Shown: positions 44,193-53,621, numbered from the stretch's first letter. The stretch: DNA of 64,000 nt from a bacterium (GCA_030429345.1 JAUIFJ010000019.1:22532-86531); one strand, 5' to 3'. The notes: generated by a model not told the origin, from the sequence alone. A program made the numbers and translations.

Positions 44193-45955
44193 GCCTTCCT
44201 CCCTTCCAGCGCGGCCCGCAACTGTCCCAGCAGCCCGAGCGCCTGCTCGGGCAGCTGCTCGCTGCCGTCGGCGGACCCGGCGAAACGGGCCAGGTCGAGG
44301 CGCTTGCTGAAGTCCAGCAACTCCTCGGCCAGGGCGCTCTCCAGCTGCCCCTGGCCCTGCAGTTCGCGGGTCACTTCGGCCAGGATCAACCCGCCGCGTT
44401 CCCGCCCCAGGCGATCGGCCAGGTAGCCCAGCAGGGCCTCGTCGAGCAGTCGCAGCCCCTCTTCGCGCTGCCCGCCGGCAAGGGCCTTCTGCGCCGCCTG
44501 CAGGCGACGCTTCGCCAGCTTCCCTGCCTCGCGATAGCGGCGGGCCTGCGGGTCCGCCTCATGGGCCTGGCGCCTGCGGCCGGCAACATGCGCCAGCGCG
44601 GGCAGGAGCACCAGCCCGGCCAGCGAAGCGCGCCAGGGGAGGCTGCGGTGCAGGGGCGCCCGCAGCGCCTCGAGCTGCTCCGGAGCATCCAGGATGTGGC
44701 GAATGTCCTCGCCGTAGCTGGTCACGCCCCGGGCGCGGCCGATGGGGGCCAGGCCCTCCACGGCGCTGGCTTCGCCGGGCAGGACCTTGATCTCCCAGGG
44801 GCCGGCCTGCAGGATGCGGTACTGGTCGGCCTGCGGATCAAAGACCGGCAGCCGCAGGGCGCCGATCTGCTGCCGGCCGGACTCGCGGGCCACGATCAGC
44901 GTCTGCTGGCTGCGGCGACCGGCAATCTTTCCCCTGCGATTGATCTCTGTTTCCTGCTGCGTATCATAGAGTTCCAGGCCATCGCTGAGCTGCGGCTCCA
45001 GCAGCGGAAGCAGGTCCAGGTTTCCCTCGCCCTTCAGCAGCACTTGCAGGGTGATGGCCTCGCCGGCCTTCAGTTCCAGCTTGTCCGGCGAGGCCTGCAG
45101 TTCGTAGCGACCGACCACTCCGCTGAATCCCTCCGGAGCGCCGGACGGCAGGGGCTGCACCTGCAATACCTGCTCTTCGGTGGCGAGCTGCAGCTGGCGG
45201 GATCGGTTGAAGGGGTCATTGCTGAAGAAATCGTCGAAGAGGCTTCTCCGCTGCCGCCGGCTGTTGTCCGGCAGGCGGAAAGTGCCCGTGACGGAGGGCA
45301 GCCGCAGTTCGCCCTCCCTGGTCGGGAAGAGGGCGATCTCCTTGAGCACCGCCACGTTCCAGTCCTCGCCCAGGTAGCGTTCCGTGCTCCCGCGCGGATT
45401 GCTGATCTCCTGCAACGGCTCGGCCAGGAAGCCGGAGCTGGAAGTGAGCGGGCCGACATCGTAGCCGCTGATGCGGGTGTTGTAGTAGATCTTGAAGCGC
45501 AGCAGCACCATTTCCCCGACGACGGGACGATCGGTGCTCAGTTCGGCCACGAAGTGCAGGTCCTGCCCGCTGGCGGAAGGGCCTTTGTACTCGACCGTGC
45601 GGGCCTGGCTGCGGTAGGTGCGGCCACCATACTTCAGGCTCGCGGAGTCAATGCGCAACCGGCCCCTGGACTGGGGCGCCAGCAGAAAGGTCCAGCTGTA
45701 CTCGTAGCTGGCGCGGCCATTGTCGATGCTCAGGCTGCTGCCGGTGGCGGGGCCGCTCAGAACGCGGAAGCCCTTGAAGTCCGGAAAGTCGGGGCGCAGG
45801 TTCTGCGGCAGGCGCTCGTCGCTGGAAAGCACGAAGCGGGCCTCGAAATGGCTGCCCTGCCGTTGCAGCTCCAGCTGGAATTCCACGGCGGCGAGGGCCT
45901 GCCCCGCGAAAAGCAACACCATGAGCAGCAAGGAGATGAAGACTCTGTCTCTCAC
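44189..45955 (-). CDS. batD: BatD (oxygen tolerance protein)
   Basis: This 588-residue protein has a signal peptide (VFISLLLMVLLFAGQALA). The periplasmic part has beta-sandwich repeats with the BatD pattern (ELQRQGSHFEARFVLS, FKGFRVLSGPATGSSLSIDNG, SYEYSWTFLLAPQSRGRLRID). A membrane segment near residue 430 is followed by a cytoplasmic Arg/Ala-rich helical tail. Coupled by 4 bp to both batC and batE, it sits in the conserved order batA-B-C-D-E. Confidence 0.88.
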   Translation of the reverse strand: MRDRVFISLLLMVLLFAGQALAAVEFQLELQRQGSHFEARFVLSSDERLPQNLRPDFPDFKGFRVLSGPATGSSLSIDNGRASYEYSWTFLLAPQSRGRLRIDSASLKYGGRTYRSQARTVEYKGPSASGQDLHFVAELSTDRPVVGEMVLLRFKIYYNTRISGYDVGPLTSSSGFLAEPLQEISNPRGSTERYLGEDWNVAVLKEIALFPTREGELRLPSVTGTFRLPDNSRRQRRSLFDDFFSNDPFNRSRQLQLATEEQVLQVQPLPSGAPEGFSGVVGRYELQASPDKLELKAGEAITLQVLLKGEGNLDLLPLLEPQLSDGLELYDTQQETEINRRGKIAGRRSQQTLIVARESGRQQIGALRLPVFDPQADQYRILQAGPWEIKVLPGEASAVEGLAPIGRARGVTSYGEDIRHILDAPEQLEALRAPLHRSLPWRASLAGLVLLPALAHVAGRRRQAHEADPQARRYREAGKLAKRRLQAAQKALAGGQREEGLRLLDEALLGYLADRLGRERGGLILAEVTRELQGQGQLESALAEELLDFSKRLDLARFAGSADGSEQLPEQALGLLGQLRAALEGRKA

Positions 45956-46791
45956 CAGTCCTTCTCCACCTTGCGCTTGGATGCGGGCAGTTTCTCGAGC
46001 TGCTTTTCCAGGGCTTCCTTTTCCTGGGCCTCGACCGCGCGCAGGATCTGCTCCAGCTGTTCCGGGCTGACCGGCTTCACCGCGGAGGAATCCCCCAGGG
46101 CCGTGGTGCTGTCGGGATTCATCGGCTGGGGCTGCTCCTGCTGTCCTGGCTGATCCTCTTGGGAATCATCGCCTTCACCCTGATCATCCTGCTGCTGCTC
46201 GTCCTGCGAAGGCTCCTGCTGCTCCTGGGAGTCCTGCGGCTGCTCCTGCGAATTTTGATCCTGGTCTCCCTGGTCCTGCTGCTGGTCCGAGTCCTGCTCT
46301 TCCTGCGGCTCCTGCTCGTCGGAACTCTCGCCGTCCTCGCCCTGCTGCTGCTCTTGCTGCTCCTGCTGCTGCAACTGCCTCAGCGCCAGTTCCAGGTTGT
46401 GGCGCGCCTCCTCAAGGGCGGGATCCCGTTTCAGGGCTTCGATATAGCTCTCGACGGCGGCCTGCGGGTCCTGCAGCGCCAGCTGGCTGTTGCCCAGGTT
46501 GTACCAGGACTGGGGCGCCAGGTCCGGGTCCCCGCTTTCGGCGGCCATGCGGAAGCGGTTGGCCGCGCCCTCGAAATCCTCCTGCCGATACTGGCTGGCT
46601 CCCAGGTTGAAGAGCGCCTCGGCGTCCCCGGGGGTCGTGGCCAGGGCTTCCGCGCTGCGCTCCTCGCTGCGCTCGAAGTCGCCCTGGCGGTAGGCCTGCA
46701 CCCCCTCGCGGAGCAGCTGCTCCCGCTCGCCGGCAAAGCCCAGCGTTCCCCAGCACAGCAGGCACGTGATCAACAAACAAAGTCGATTCAT
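45952..46791 (-). CDS. batC: BatC-like TPR protein with long acidic Gln-rich tail
   Basis: This 279-residue protein has a signal peptide (MNRLCLLITCLLCWGTLGFA) and three TPR units (REGVQAYRQGDFERSEERSA, LFNLGASQYRQEDFEGAANR, WYNLGNSQLALQDPQAAVES). An 80-residue Gln/Glu/Asp low-complexity stretch follows, then a short helix (EQLEQILRAVEAQEKEALEK). ATG 46791 gives the signal peptide; the open frame upstream has none. The Gln/Glu tract creates a long leucine-rich open frame on the other strand, which is a shadow. Confidence 0.86.
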   Translation of the reverse strand: MNRLCLLITCLLCWGTLGFAGEREQLLREGVQAYRQGDFERSEERSAEALATTPGDAEALFNLGASQYRQEDFEGAANRFRMAAESGDPDLAPQSWYNLGNSQLALQDPQAAVESYIEALKRDPALEEARHNLELALRQLQQQEQQEQQQGEDGESSDEQEPQEEQDSDQQQDQGDQDQNSQEQPQDSQEQQEPSQDEQQQDDQGEGDDSQEDQPGQQEQPQPMNPDSTTALGDSSAVKPVSPEQLEQILRAVEAQEKEALEKQLEKLPASKRKVEKDW

Positions 46792-46793
46792 TG

Positions 46794-47825
46794 CTAGAAC
46801 CCCTTGCTGTTCATTGATTTCAACTTGGATGCTGGCGCAATCGCCTGCCCCAGCAGCAACACGAGTAGCGCCGCCGCGGCGAACCACTGGTAGCGGTGCT
46901 CCCAGCCCGCATAGAGCAGGCTGCCCAGCTCCTGCTTGTCCATCTGGTCGATGCTGTCGCGAATGCGGATCAGCTCTTCCCCGCCGGCGCTGCTGCGATA
47001 GTACTCGCCTCCGCCCAGTGTGCTCAGGCGGACCAGCAGCTCCTCGTTCAGCCGCGAGAGCACGATGCTCCCCTGGCGATCGCTCTTCCAGTTGCCGGGT
47101 CGTTCAGGGTCCGGCACCGGCGCTCCTTCCGGACTGGCCATGCCGACAGCGAAGATGCGCACGCCGGCCTGCTTTGCCCGTTCGGCGGCTTCTTCCCATT
47201 GCCCCTCAAAGTCTTCGCCGTCCGAGAGCACCACCAGCACGCGGTGCTGCCCTTCGGCGCTTTCGCCGCTTTCCTCGAAGAGCCTGAGCGCGCTCTCGAT
47301 GGGCGCCGCCAGGTTCGTCCCCGGCCGGGGAATCAGTCCCGGGCGCAGCAGGTCGACGAGCAGGTTGACCATGGTGTAGTCCGCCGTCAGCGGGTTCTGC
47401 TCGAAGGCCGCTCCGGCAAAGGGCACCAGGGCCACCCGGTCGCCCTTGAGGGTGCGCAGCAGCTGGCGGATGCTGAAGCGCGCCCGCGCCATGCGGTCGG
47501 GAGCCAGGTCCTGGGCCGCCATCGACTGGCTGACATCGACAGCCAGCACCACGTCGACGCCCATCCGTTCGACTTCCACGGTCTTCGTGCCGATCTGCGG
47601 ACCGGCCAGGGCCAGGATGCCCAGCCCCAGGCCCAGGCAGAACAGCAGGCCGCGCAGCACGCCGCGGGCGGCGCTGTAGCCCGGCAGCATGGCCGAAAGC
47701 ACCTGCCAGTCGCCGTGGGCGCCCAGGCGCCGCCGTCCGCGCAGGGCCTGGCGCACCAGGGCCCAGCCGAGCAGCGGCAGGCCCCAGAGCAGATGCAGCA
47801 GCAGCGGAAACTCGAAGCGGATCAC
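46794..47825 (-). CDS. batB: BatB, VWA-domain membrane protein
   Basis: This 343-residue protein has an N-terminal transmembrane pair, a von Willebrand A domain with intact MIDAS motif VDVSQSM (residues ~95-290) and a C-terminal membrane helix. GTG at 47825 overlaps the batA stop (GTGA) and puts FEFPLLLHLLW at the N-terminus, the normal Bat start; the much longer open frame upstream is a shadow of batA. VWA proteins of this family pair with MoxR ATPases. Confidence 0.9.
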   Translation of the reverse strand: MIRFEFPLLLHLLWGLPLLGWALVRQALRGRRRLGAHGDWQVLSAMLPGYSAARGVLRGLLFCLGLGLGILALAGPQIGTKTVEVERMGVDVVLAVDVSQSMAAQDLAPDRMARARFSIRQLLRTLKGDRVALVPFAGAAFEQNPLTADYTMVNLLVDLLRPGLIPRPGTNLAAPIESALRLFEESGESAEGQHRVLVVLSDGEDFEGQWEEAAERAKQAGVRIFAVGMASPEGAPVPDPERPGNWKSDRQGSIVLSRLNEELLVRLSTLGGGEYYRSSAGGEELIRIRDSIDQMDKQELGSLLYAGWEHRYQWFAAAALLVLLLGQAIAPASKLKSMNSKGF

Positions 47826-48805
47826 GCGGGCCACCTCCGCCACCAGAGACCCAGCAGCTGCCCCAGCAGCAGGCTGCAAAGGGCCGGAGCCAGCAGCCAG
47901 CGGAAGCGCTCCTCGACCAGGTTGAACTCGCGCACCTGGATCTCGGCCCGTTCCAGGCGGTCGATCTCTCCGTAGATCTGCTTCAGTTCTTCCACGTCCC
48001 GGGCGCGAAAGTATTGACCGCCAGTACTTTCGGCGATCTCGCGCAGCAGGGGCTCGTCGATCTTGACTTCCACCTGCTGCATCTGGATGCGGCCGAACAT
48101 GTTGCGCACCGGGTAGGGCGCCATGCCCTCCGTGCCCACGCCGATGGTGTAGATGCGCACGCCCATCGACTTCGCCAGGTCGCGAGCCGTCAGCGGATCG
48201 ATGCCGCGGTTGTTCTCTCCATCGGTCAACAAGATCATCGCCCGGCTGTCGGCGGGGCTTTCCTTGAGCCGGTTGAGGCCGGTGGCGATGGCCAGGCCGA
48301 TGGCCGTGCCGTCCTCGACCAGGCCGGTCTCGACACGTTCGATCAGGCCGTCCAGAATGCGGTGATCCAGGGTCAGCGGGCACTGGGTGATCGCCTCGCC
48401 CCCGAAGATCACCAGGCCCAGCCGGTCGCCGGCGCGCTGGATGACGAAGTCGCGGGCCACGGCCTTGGCCGCCTGCAGGCGATCGGGCTGCAGGTCCTGG
48501 GCCAGCATGCTGCCGCTGATGTCCAGGCAGAGCAGCAGGTCGACGGCTTCCTTGTCCAGCTCCCGCTCCTCGGACTGCGCCTGCGGGCGCGTCAGGGCCA
48601 GCACCAGCAGCAGCAGTCCCAGGCCGCCCAGAACCGGCGGCGCGTGGGCCTTCACCTTCTGCCAGGCGCCCTGGCGCGCGGCCCAGGCCGCTCCGCGGCT
48701 GTAGCGGAAGACGACCGTGCGCTGCCGGCGGCGCTGCCGGACCCACAGCGCCAGCGCCAGCAAAGGCAGCAGCGCCAGGAGCCACAAAGGACTGGCCAGC
48801 ATCAT
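47822..48805 (-). CDS. batA: BatA, VWA-domain membrane protein
   Basis: This 327-residue protein has the same plan as BatB: PLWLLALLPLLALALWVR at the N-terminus, a VWA domain with MIDAS motif LDISGSM near residue 93 and LLTDGENNRGID, and a final membrane helix. Start and stop overlap neighbours by 4 bp each. Together BatA and BatB probably form the membrane partner of the MoxR ATPase encoded upstream. Confidence 0.92.
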   Translation of the reverse strand: MMLASPLWLLALLPLLALALWVRQRRRQRTVVFRYSRGAAWAARQGAWQKVKAHAPPVLGGLGLLLLVLALTRPQAQSEERELDKEAVDLLLCLDISGSMLAQDLQPDRLQAAKAVARDFVIQRAGDRLGLVIFGGEAITQCPLTLDHRILDGLIERVETGLVEDGTAIGLAIATGLNRLKESPADSRAMILLTDGENNRGIDPLTARDLAKSMGVRIYTIGVGTEGMAPYPVRNMFGRIQMQQVEVKIDEPLLREIAESTGGQYFRARDVEELKQIYGEIDRLERAEIQVREFNLVEERFRWLLAPALCSLLLGQLLGLWWRRWPA

Positions 48806-49737
48806 GTTCCTGCCTCCGGCGAGGGCTGCAGCCGGGGACGCGCCTTTTCGCCCCAGCTTCGCAGGGCGGCCAGCAATTCGCCATGCCGTTCCAGGGGCGG
48901 TTCATGGCGGGCGTAGATCACGAGTTCGCAGAGGTCCAGCCAGCGCAGCAGGTCCCGGGCGCTCGCTTCGTCCAGCGGCGAGGTCGGCAGGGCCTCTTCG
49001 ACTTCCCCGCGGCTCATTTCGCGCCAGGGCTTTCCGCTGCAGTCTTCCAGCAGGCCGCGGGCGCAGAGGCTCAGCTCGGCGTAGTAGTCGACCAGTTCGC
49101 CGCGCCGCCAGCGCTCCTCGCGACCGATGCGCGCCAGCTCCTTCGTGAAGACTTCCCAGGGATCCGGCGAGGGAGGCGGGGCCGCTGCGGGAGCGGCAGG
49201 ACGGCGACGCCACAGGCGACGGGCCAGCAGGGCCACCAGGACCAGCCCCAGCAGGGCCAGCAACCAGGGCAGCAGATCCATCGGCCCCAGGGGCACCTCG
49301 CGGGGATCGCGGATGTCGCGCGGGGCCAGGCTGTCCGGGGCGGCCTCAACGGGCAGAACACTGCGAATGCGGATGCGCAGGGAATCGCTGGCCAGGCGCA
49401 GGGGCCCTCCTTCGTCCTGGACAAGGACCTCCAGCGGCGCGATCGATACCTCGCCCGTTTCGTAGACCGCCGCGGGCCAGCGCTTCTGCAGCAGGCCGGC
49501 GCGCAGGGTATCGACGCGCCCTTCGCCCAGCAGGACGAGGGGACGCAGGCTTTGTTCGTCGGGAGGGATCCATTCGACGGCCAGGGCGGGATCGTGCTCC
49601 ACCTGCAGGACCAGCTCGAAGGGGTCCCCCAGGCGCAGGGTGTTCGGCGGCGGCAGCAGGCTCAGTTCGGCGATCAGGTTGGCGCGGGCGGAGGCGGCCA
49701 GCAGCAGGATCCAGGCGAGAAGGCGCGGCAGGCTCAT
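48802..49737 (-). CDS. Membrane protein between DUF58 and batA (DUF4381-like)
   Basis: This 311-residue protein has a signal peptide (MSLPRLLAWILLLAASARA), a periplasmic Ig-like domain (LRLGDPFELVLQVEHDP), one transmembrane helix (LLPWLLALLGLVLVALLARRLW, near residue 165) and a cytoplasmic helical domain. Proteins with this layout occupy the same slot in MoxR-Bat operons of other bacteria. It is coupled by 4-bp overlaps to DUF58 and batA. The exact family is my best guess from layout and context. Confidence 0.7.
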   Translation of the reverse strand: MSLPRLLAWILLLAASARANLIAELSLLPPPNTLRLGDPFELVLQVEHDPALAVEWIPPDEQSLRPLVLLGEGRVDTLRAGLLQKRWPAAVYETGEVSIAPLEVLVQDEGGPLRLASDSLRIRIRSVLPVEAAPDSLAPRDIRDPREVPLGPMDLLPWLLALLGLVLVALLARRLWRRRPAAPAAAPPPSPDPWEVFTKELARIGREERWRRGELVDYYAELSLCARGLLEDCSGKPWREMSRGEVEEALPTSPLDEASARDLLRWLDLCELVIYARHEPPLERHGELLAALRSWGEKARPRLQPSPEAGT

Positions 49738-50606
49738 CGGCGGCGGCTCCTCATGCGGAAGAAGCGGGTCACCGGCAGCACGTAGTCCTCCGTGGTCGAG
49801 AGGGCGATGTGATCCACGCCGGCCTGCGAGAAGAGGCGCTCCAACTGGCGGCGGGCCTCGTTCTCGCCCTCTTCGAAGGAGCGCCGCAGGGCGGGATCGC
49901 GGGTATCCAGCCAGTGGCGCTCGCCGCTTTCCGGATCCTCCACGTGCAGAAGACCCACCGGCGGCAACTGCCATTCGAAGGGGTCGCGAATGCTGACGGC
50001 GATCAGGTCGTGGCGGCGGGCCAGGCTGCGCAGGGGCCGCTCGAAGCCCTCGTCGAGGAAGTCGCTGAGCAGGAAGACGATCGCCTTCTTCCGCTGCAGG
50101 CGGGCGATGTGGTCCAGGGCCGGCGCGATGCGCGTGCCCGTGCCGCGGGGCTCGTAGGCCAGCAGGTCGCGGATCAGTCGCAGGCTGTGGGTGCTGCCCT
50201 TGGCCGGAGGCACATAGGTCTCGATGCGGTCGCTGAAAAGCAGCAGGCCGACCTTGTCCTGGTTGCGCAGGGCGGAAAAGGCGAGAACGGCGCCCAGTTC
50301 GGCCATCCATTCGCGCTTGAGGCGGGCGCTGCCGAAGTCCCCACTGGCGCTCAGGTCGACCGCCAGCAGCACGGTCAGTTCGCGCTCCTCCTGGAAGACC
50401 TTGACGAAGGGGTGGCCCATGCGCGCGCTGACATTCCAGTCGATGGAACGCACCTCGTCGCCGGGCGTGTATTCGCGGACCTCGGAAAAATCCATGCCCT
50501 GGCCGCGGAAGACGCTGTGATACTCGCCTCCGAAGAGCTCCTGCACCATGTGGCGGGTGCGGATCTCGATGCGGCGCACACGGCGCAGGACCTCGCGGGG
50601 GACCAC
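49734..50606 (-). CDS. DUF58 domain protein
   Basis: This 290-residue cytoplasmic protein matches the DUF58 family found next to MoxR. It has the FRGQGMDFSEVREYTPGDEVRSIDWN signature near residues 33-59, and a VWA-like metal motif VDLSASGDFGSARL. It probably links the MoxR ATPase to the membrane VWA proteins. The start at 50606 is 11 bp after the moxR stop. Confidence 0.9.
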   Translation of the reverse strand: MVPREVLRRVRRIEIRTRHMVQELFGGEYHSVFRGQGMDFSEVREYTPGDEVRSIDWNVSARMGHPFVKVFQEERELTVLLAVDLSASGDFGSARLKREWMAELGAVLAFSALRNQDKVGLLLFSDRIETYVPPAKGSTHSLRLIRDLLAYEPRGTGTRIAPALDHIARLQRKKAIVFLLSDFLDEGFERPLRSLARRHDLIAVSIRDPFEWQLPPVGLLHVEDPESGERHWLDTRDPALRRSFEEGENEARRQLERLFSQAGVDHIALSTTEDYVLPVTRFFRMRSRRR

Positions 50607-50617
50607 GGCCAGCCGCC

Positions 50618-51607
50618 CTAGGCCACTTCGATGCGGTTGAGAATCCGCTCCAGCAGCTGCTCGCTGGACAGCTCTTCCGCCTGGGCCTCGAAGCTCAGGC
50701 CGATGCGGTGCCGCAGGACATCGTAGGCCACGCCCTTGATGTCGTCGGGCGTGACGAAGCCGCGGCGGCGAAGGAAGGCGTGGGCGCGGGCGGCGCGGAC
50801 CAGGAAGATGCTGGCGCGCGGGCTGGCCCCGTAGTGGATCAGGTCCTTCAGCTCCGGCAGGCCGGCCGCTTCCGGATCGCGGGTGGCGAAGACGAGGTCG
50901 AGCACATAGTCCTCGATCTTGCGCTCGACGAGGATCTGCCCGCAGAGCTCGCGGGCCTTGAGCAGCTCCTCCGGCCCGCAGATGGCGCTCACCGGGTCGC
51001 CGGCCGGCGAGGTCATGCGGCGCAGGATCTCGCGCTCTTCCTCGCGGTCCGGGTAGTCGATCTTCACCTTGAGCATGAAGCGGTCGGTCTGCGCCTCGGG
51101 CAGCGGGTAGGTGCCTTCCTGCTCGATGGGATTCTGGGTCGCCAGCACCAGGAAGGGATGCGGCAACTTGTGCGACTGGCCGCCGATGGTGACCTGCTTT
51201 TCCTGCATCGCCTCGAGCAGCGCCGCCTGGACCTTGGCCGGGCTGCGGTTGATCTCATCGGCCAGCACGATGTGGGCGAAGACCGGTCCCTTGCGCGTGC
51301 TGAAATCCGCCTTGTGCTGATCGTAGATCATGGTGCCCACCAGGTCGGCGGGCAGCAGGTCGGGGGTGAACTGGATGCGGGCGAAATCCAGCTTGAGCGC
51401 CTGGGCCAGGGTCGAGACCGCCGTGGTCTTGGCCAGGCCGGGCAGGCCCTCGAGCAGGATGTGCCCGTCGGCCAGCAAGCCGATCAGCAGGCGCTCGAGC
51501 ATTTTGCGCTGGCCCACCAGCACCTTGCGGACCTCGCCGTCCAGGCGGTCCAGAAAACCGGCTTCGCCTTCGATGCGGCGCGAAAGTTCGATGGCGTCGA
51601 ATTCCAT
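50618..51607 (-). CDS. moxR: MoxR-family AAA+ ATPase
   Basis: This 329-residue ATPase has Walker A in the MoxR variant GLPGLAKTTAV (near residue 55), Walker B ADEINRSPAKVQAALLEAMQE, and sensor 1 LATQNPIEQEGTYPLPEAQTDRF. MoxR ATPases work with VWA proteins as chaperones for assembly of envelope or cofactor-containing complexes. It opens the eight-gene moxR-bat operon. The start at 51607 fits the family N-terminus. Confidence 0.95.
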   Translation of the reverse strand: MEFDAIELSRRIEGEAGFLDRLDGEVRKVLVGQRKMLERLLIGLLADGHILLEGLPGLAKTTAVSTLAQALKLDFARIQFTPDLLPADLVGTMIYDQHKADFSTRKGPVFAHIVLADEINRSPAKVQAALLEAMQEKQVTIGGQSHKLPHPFLVLATQNPIEQEGTYPLPEAQTDRFMLKVKIDYPDREEEREILRRMTSPAGDPVSAICGPEELLKARELCGQILVERKIEDYVLDLVFATRDPEAAGLPELKDLIHYGASPRASIFLVRAARAHAFLRRRGFVTPDDIKGVAYDVLRHRIGLSFEAQAEELSSEQLLERILNRIEVA

Positions 51608-51718
51608 CCACGTCCTCCGGGAACAGGCCGCGCATCGTTCCGAAGAGCGATGCGCGGTGCAAGAATCTCGTCGATTGAAGAAGGCAGGGTCCAGGGATCA
51701 GACCCGGTCGGGGACCTG

Positions 51719-52096
51719 TCAGTCGCCCGGGATCACGTCGATCTCACTCAGGTTCTGCCCCAGGTGTTCCAGCTCCCATTCGGCGCTGACGCGCAGCTCG
51801 CTTTCGGGGAACTGCTGCAGGAAGGCCTCGTAGGCCGCGCGGGCCTTGTCGACCTCGCCCAGCTCGTTGGCGTAGAGGTAGGCTACCATGAACTGGCACT
51901 TGGCCGCCTGGCTGCTGTCGGGGAAGGTGCTGACATAGTTTCCGTAGTGCAACACGGCATCGGCGTAGCGCGCCTCGGCGTGACTGGTCTGGGCCAGCTC
52001 GAACAGTTCGCCGGCGGTCTGCTGTGTGGGCTTCTGGCCTCCGCAGGCCAAAAGGCCGAGCAGGCTCAGGCTAAGAATCCAAGCGAGCAGTTTCAT
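51719..52096 (-). CDS. Small TPR-like lipoprotein
   Basis: This 125-residue lipoprotein has a signal MKLLAWILSLSLLGLLAC with cysteine 18 (lipobox LLAC). It is followed by paired helices (ELFELAQTSHAEARYADAVLHYGNYVSTF, YEAFLQQFPESELRVSAEWEL) of the YfiO/CpoB tetratricopeptide type. Distance to moxR is 111 bp, so it may be the first gene of that operon. ATG 52096 gives the lipoprotein signal; the open frame further upstream has none. Confidence 0.8.
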   Translation of the reverse strand: MKLLAWILSLSLLGLLACGGQKPTQQTAGELFELAQTSHAEARYADAVLHYGNYVSTFPDSSQAAKCQFMVAYLYANELGEVDKARAAYEAFLQQFPESELRVSAEWELEHLGQNLSEIDVIPGD

Positions 52097-52226
52097 GGGA
52101 TGACTCCTGCTGTCTTCGTGGGCGGTTTGTTGCTGTCGACACAAAGCCGGCAAAACTAGCAAAAAACCATGTCTGAACCGGTGGCATCGAAAACGGGCAT
52201 CGCGGAAACTACTCCGCCCACAGCAG

Positions 52227-52602
52227 GGACGTTCCCTGGTGCGCGGCCTCTCCCCGAATTCGTGGATCGGGCGATCCGACGGGGGCACGGGAAATTGTGC
52301 CGGGCGATCTGACGAAACCATGTGGAATCGGGTCTGGCGATTCGACGGATCCATGGGGAAATGGGGCGGGCGTTCCGACGGGGGCGCGGGGAAATTGTGC
52401 CGGGCGATCCGATGGGGGCACGGGAAATTGGGTTGGGCGATCCGACGGGGGCACGGGGAATGGGGCCGGGCGATCCACCGGGGGCACGGGAAATTGTGTC
52501 GGGCGATTCGACGGGGGCACGGGGAATTGTGTTGGGCGTTCCGACGGGGCCCCGGACTGAAGCCCGGGGCTATCGTTCGTGCGCCCCAGAGGGGCGATTA
52601 TC
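52227..52602. repeat. 33-bp direct-repeat array ending in the shared hairpin tail
   Basis: From about 52262 to 52549 a unit of about 33 bp recurs with small variations (core GCGATCCGACGGGGGCACGG followed by an AATTGTG-like stretch). At its end lies the hairpin CCCCGGACTGAAGCCCGGGG (52550-52569), CTATCGTT and a small GCGCCCCAGAGGGGCG hairpin, exactly the tail of the elements at 42.8 and 13.0 kb. The unit differs from the 18-bp one there. Open frames across it reflect the period. The rest of the gap 52097-52733 shows nothing I can name. Confidence 0.8.
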
Positions 52603-52733
52603 TGAATATCCGCGTATTACATTCTACAGTCGCAGGGGGCAACGATGGGAGTCGTGGGCTCTGATCGACGGATCGGGTGGCGGGGTATTCGGGCCCCGCG
52701 TGTCCGGGGTGAAATCCTTAGATTTTCGCCGTT

Positions 52734-53558
52734 GTGTGCCGGATCGCGGGGATCCGGCCCCTGGTCCCCAATTCCCGGACAGCCCCTATCGAGCTCCAGC
52801 ACGACACCGATCCTCTCTCCGGCCTGCGGAACACCCTGCACGCGGGAGACAACGACGAGCTCTTCGGGAAGCTCCCGGCCGACAGCATCGACCTGCTGCT
52901 GACCGACCCGCCCTACAAGGACTACCAGTCCAACCGCCCGGTGGCCCACGACAAGGTCAAGAAGATCTGCGCCCGGGATTTCGAGGCGCGGCCCTTTTTC
53001 GACCAGGTGGAGCGGGTGCTCAAACCGGGGGCGCATTTCTACTGCTGGTGCGATCACCTGACCTTTCCGGGTCTGGTCGCCGCCCTGGAGGGTCGTCCCA
53101 CGGAAGGATTGCGCTACAAGAACTGCCTGGTCTGGGTCAAGAACAACCACGGCGCCGGCGACCTGAAGAGCAACTGGGCGCCGCAGCACGAGTTCATCCT
53201 CTTCGCCTGCAAGGGCCGGGCAAGGCCCATCGAATCCCGCCGCCGCGGCAATGTCCTGTACTACAAGGACGACGAGGACCGCATCCGCTTCTTCCGCAAG
53301 GTCAGCAACTACGACTTCGAGCACGGCACAGTCAAGCCCATCGAGATCCTCAAGATCCTGATCGAAATGAGCACCGCCCCGGGCGAACTGGTCTTCGATC
53401 CCTACGCCGGCTCCTGCTCCACCGGCGAGGCGGCTCTGGCCTGCGGGCGCGACTACCTGCTGGCGGAGCTGGATCCCGACCATGCCCGACGGGGAGACGA
53501 ACGCCTGGATGAGGTCCGCCGCGCACTTTCCGGAAAATCCCGCCATTCCGGAAGCTGA
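52734..53558 (+). CDS. Orphan beta-class DNA methyltransferase
   Basis: This 274-residue protein has the catalytic motif IV DPPY (LLTDPPYKDY, about residue 58) before the AdoMet motif I (FDPYAGSCSTGEAAL, about residue 230). That order marks beta-class amino-methyltransferases acting on adenine N6 or cytosine N4. The motif between, NCLVWVKNNHGAGDLKSNWAPQHEFILF, is typical. No endonuclease or specificity gene is adjacent, so it is probably an orphan modifier. GTG 52734 is the only convenient start and has no ribosome site; the true start may be a little downstream, before LHAGDNDE. Confidence 0.85.
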   Translation: MCRIAGIRPLVPNSRTAPIELQHDTDPLSGLRNTLHAGDNDELFGKLPADSIDLLLTDPPYKDYQSNRPVAHDKVKKICARDFEARPFFDQVERVLKPGAHFYCWCDHLTFPGLVAALEGRPTEGLRYKNCLVWVKNNHGAGDLKSNWAPQHEFILFACKGRARPIESRRRGNVLYYKDDEDRIRFFRKVSNYDFEHGTVKPIEILKILIEMSTAPGELVFDPYAGSCSTGEAALACGRDYLLAELDPDHARRGDERLDEVRRALSGKSRHSGS

Positions 53559-53621
53559 GCCATCAGCTCCTGCCATAGAACAGTATGAATCCCCTGGTTC
53601 TGTTCGCCGATATGTGCGGCA

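Noticed and set aside
46159-46797. Leucine-rich 212-residue plus-strand frame
   Set aside because: It is the complement of the Gln/Glu-rich tail of batC, which has signal peptide, TPRs and operon context.
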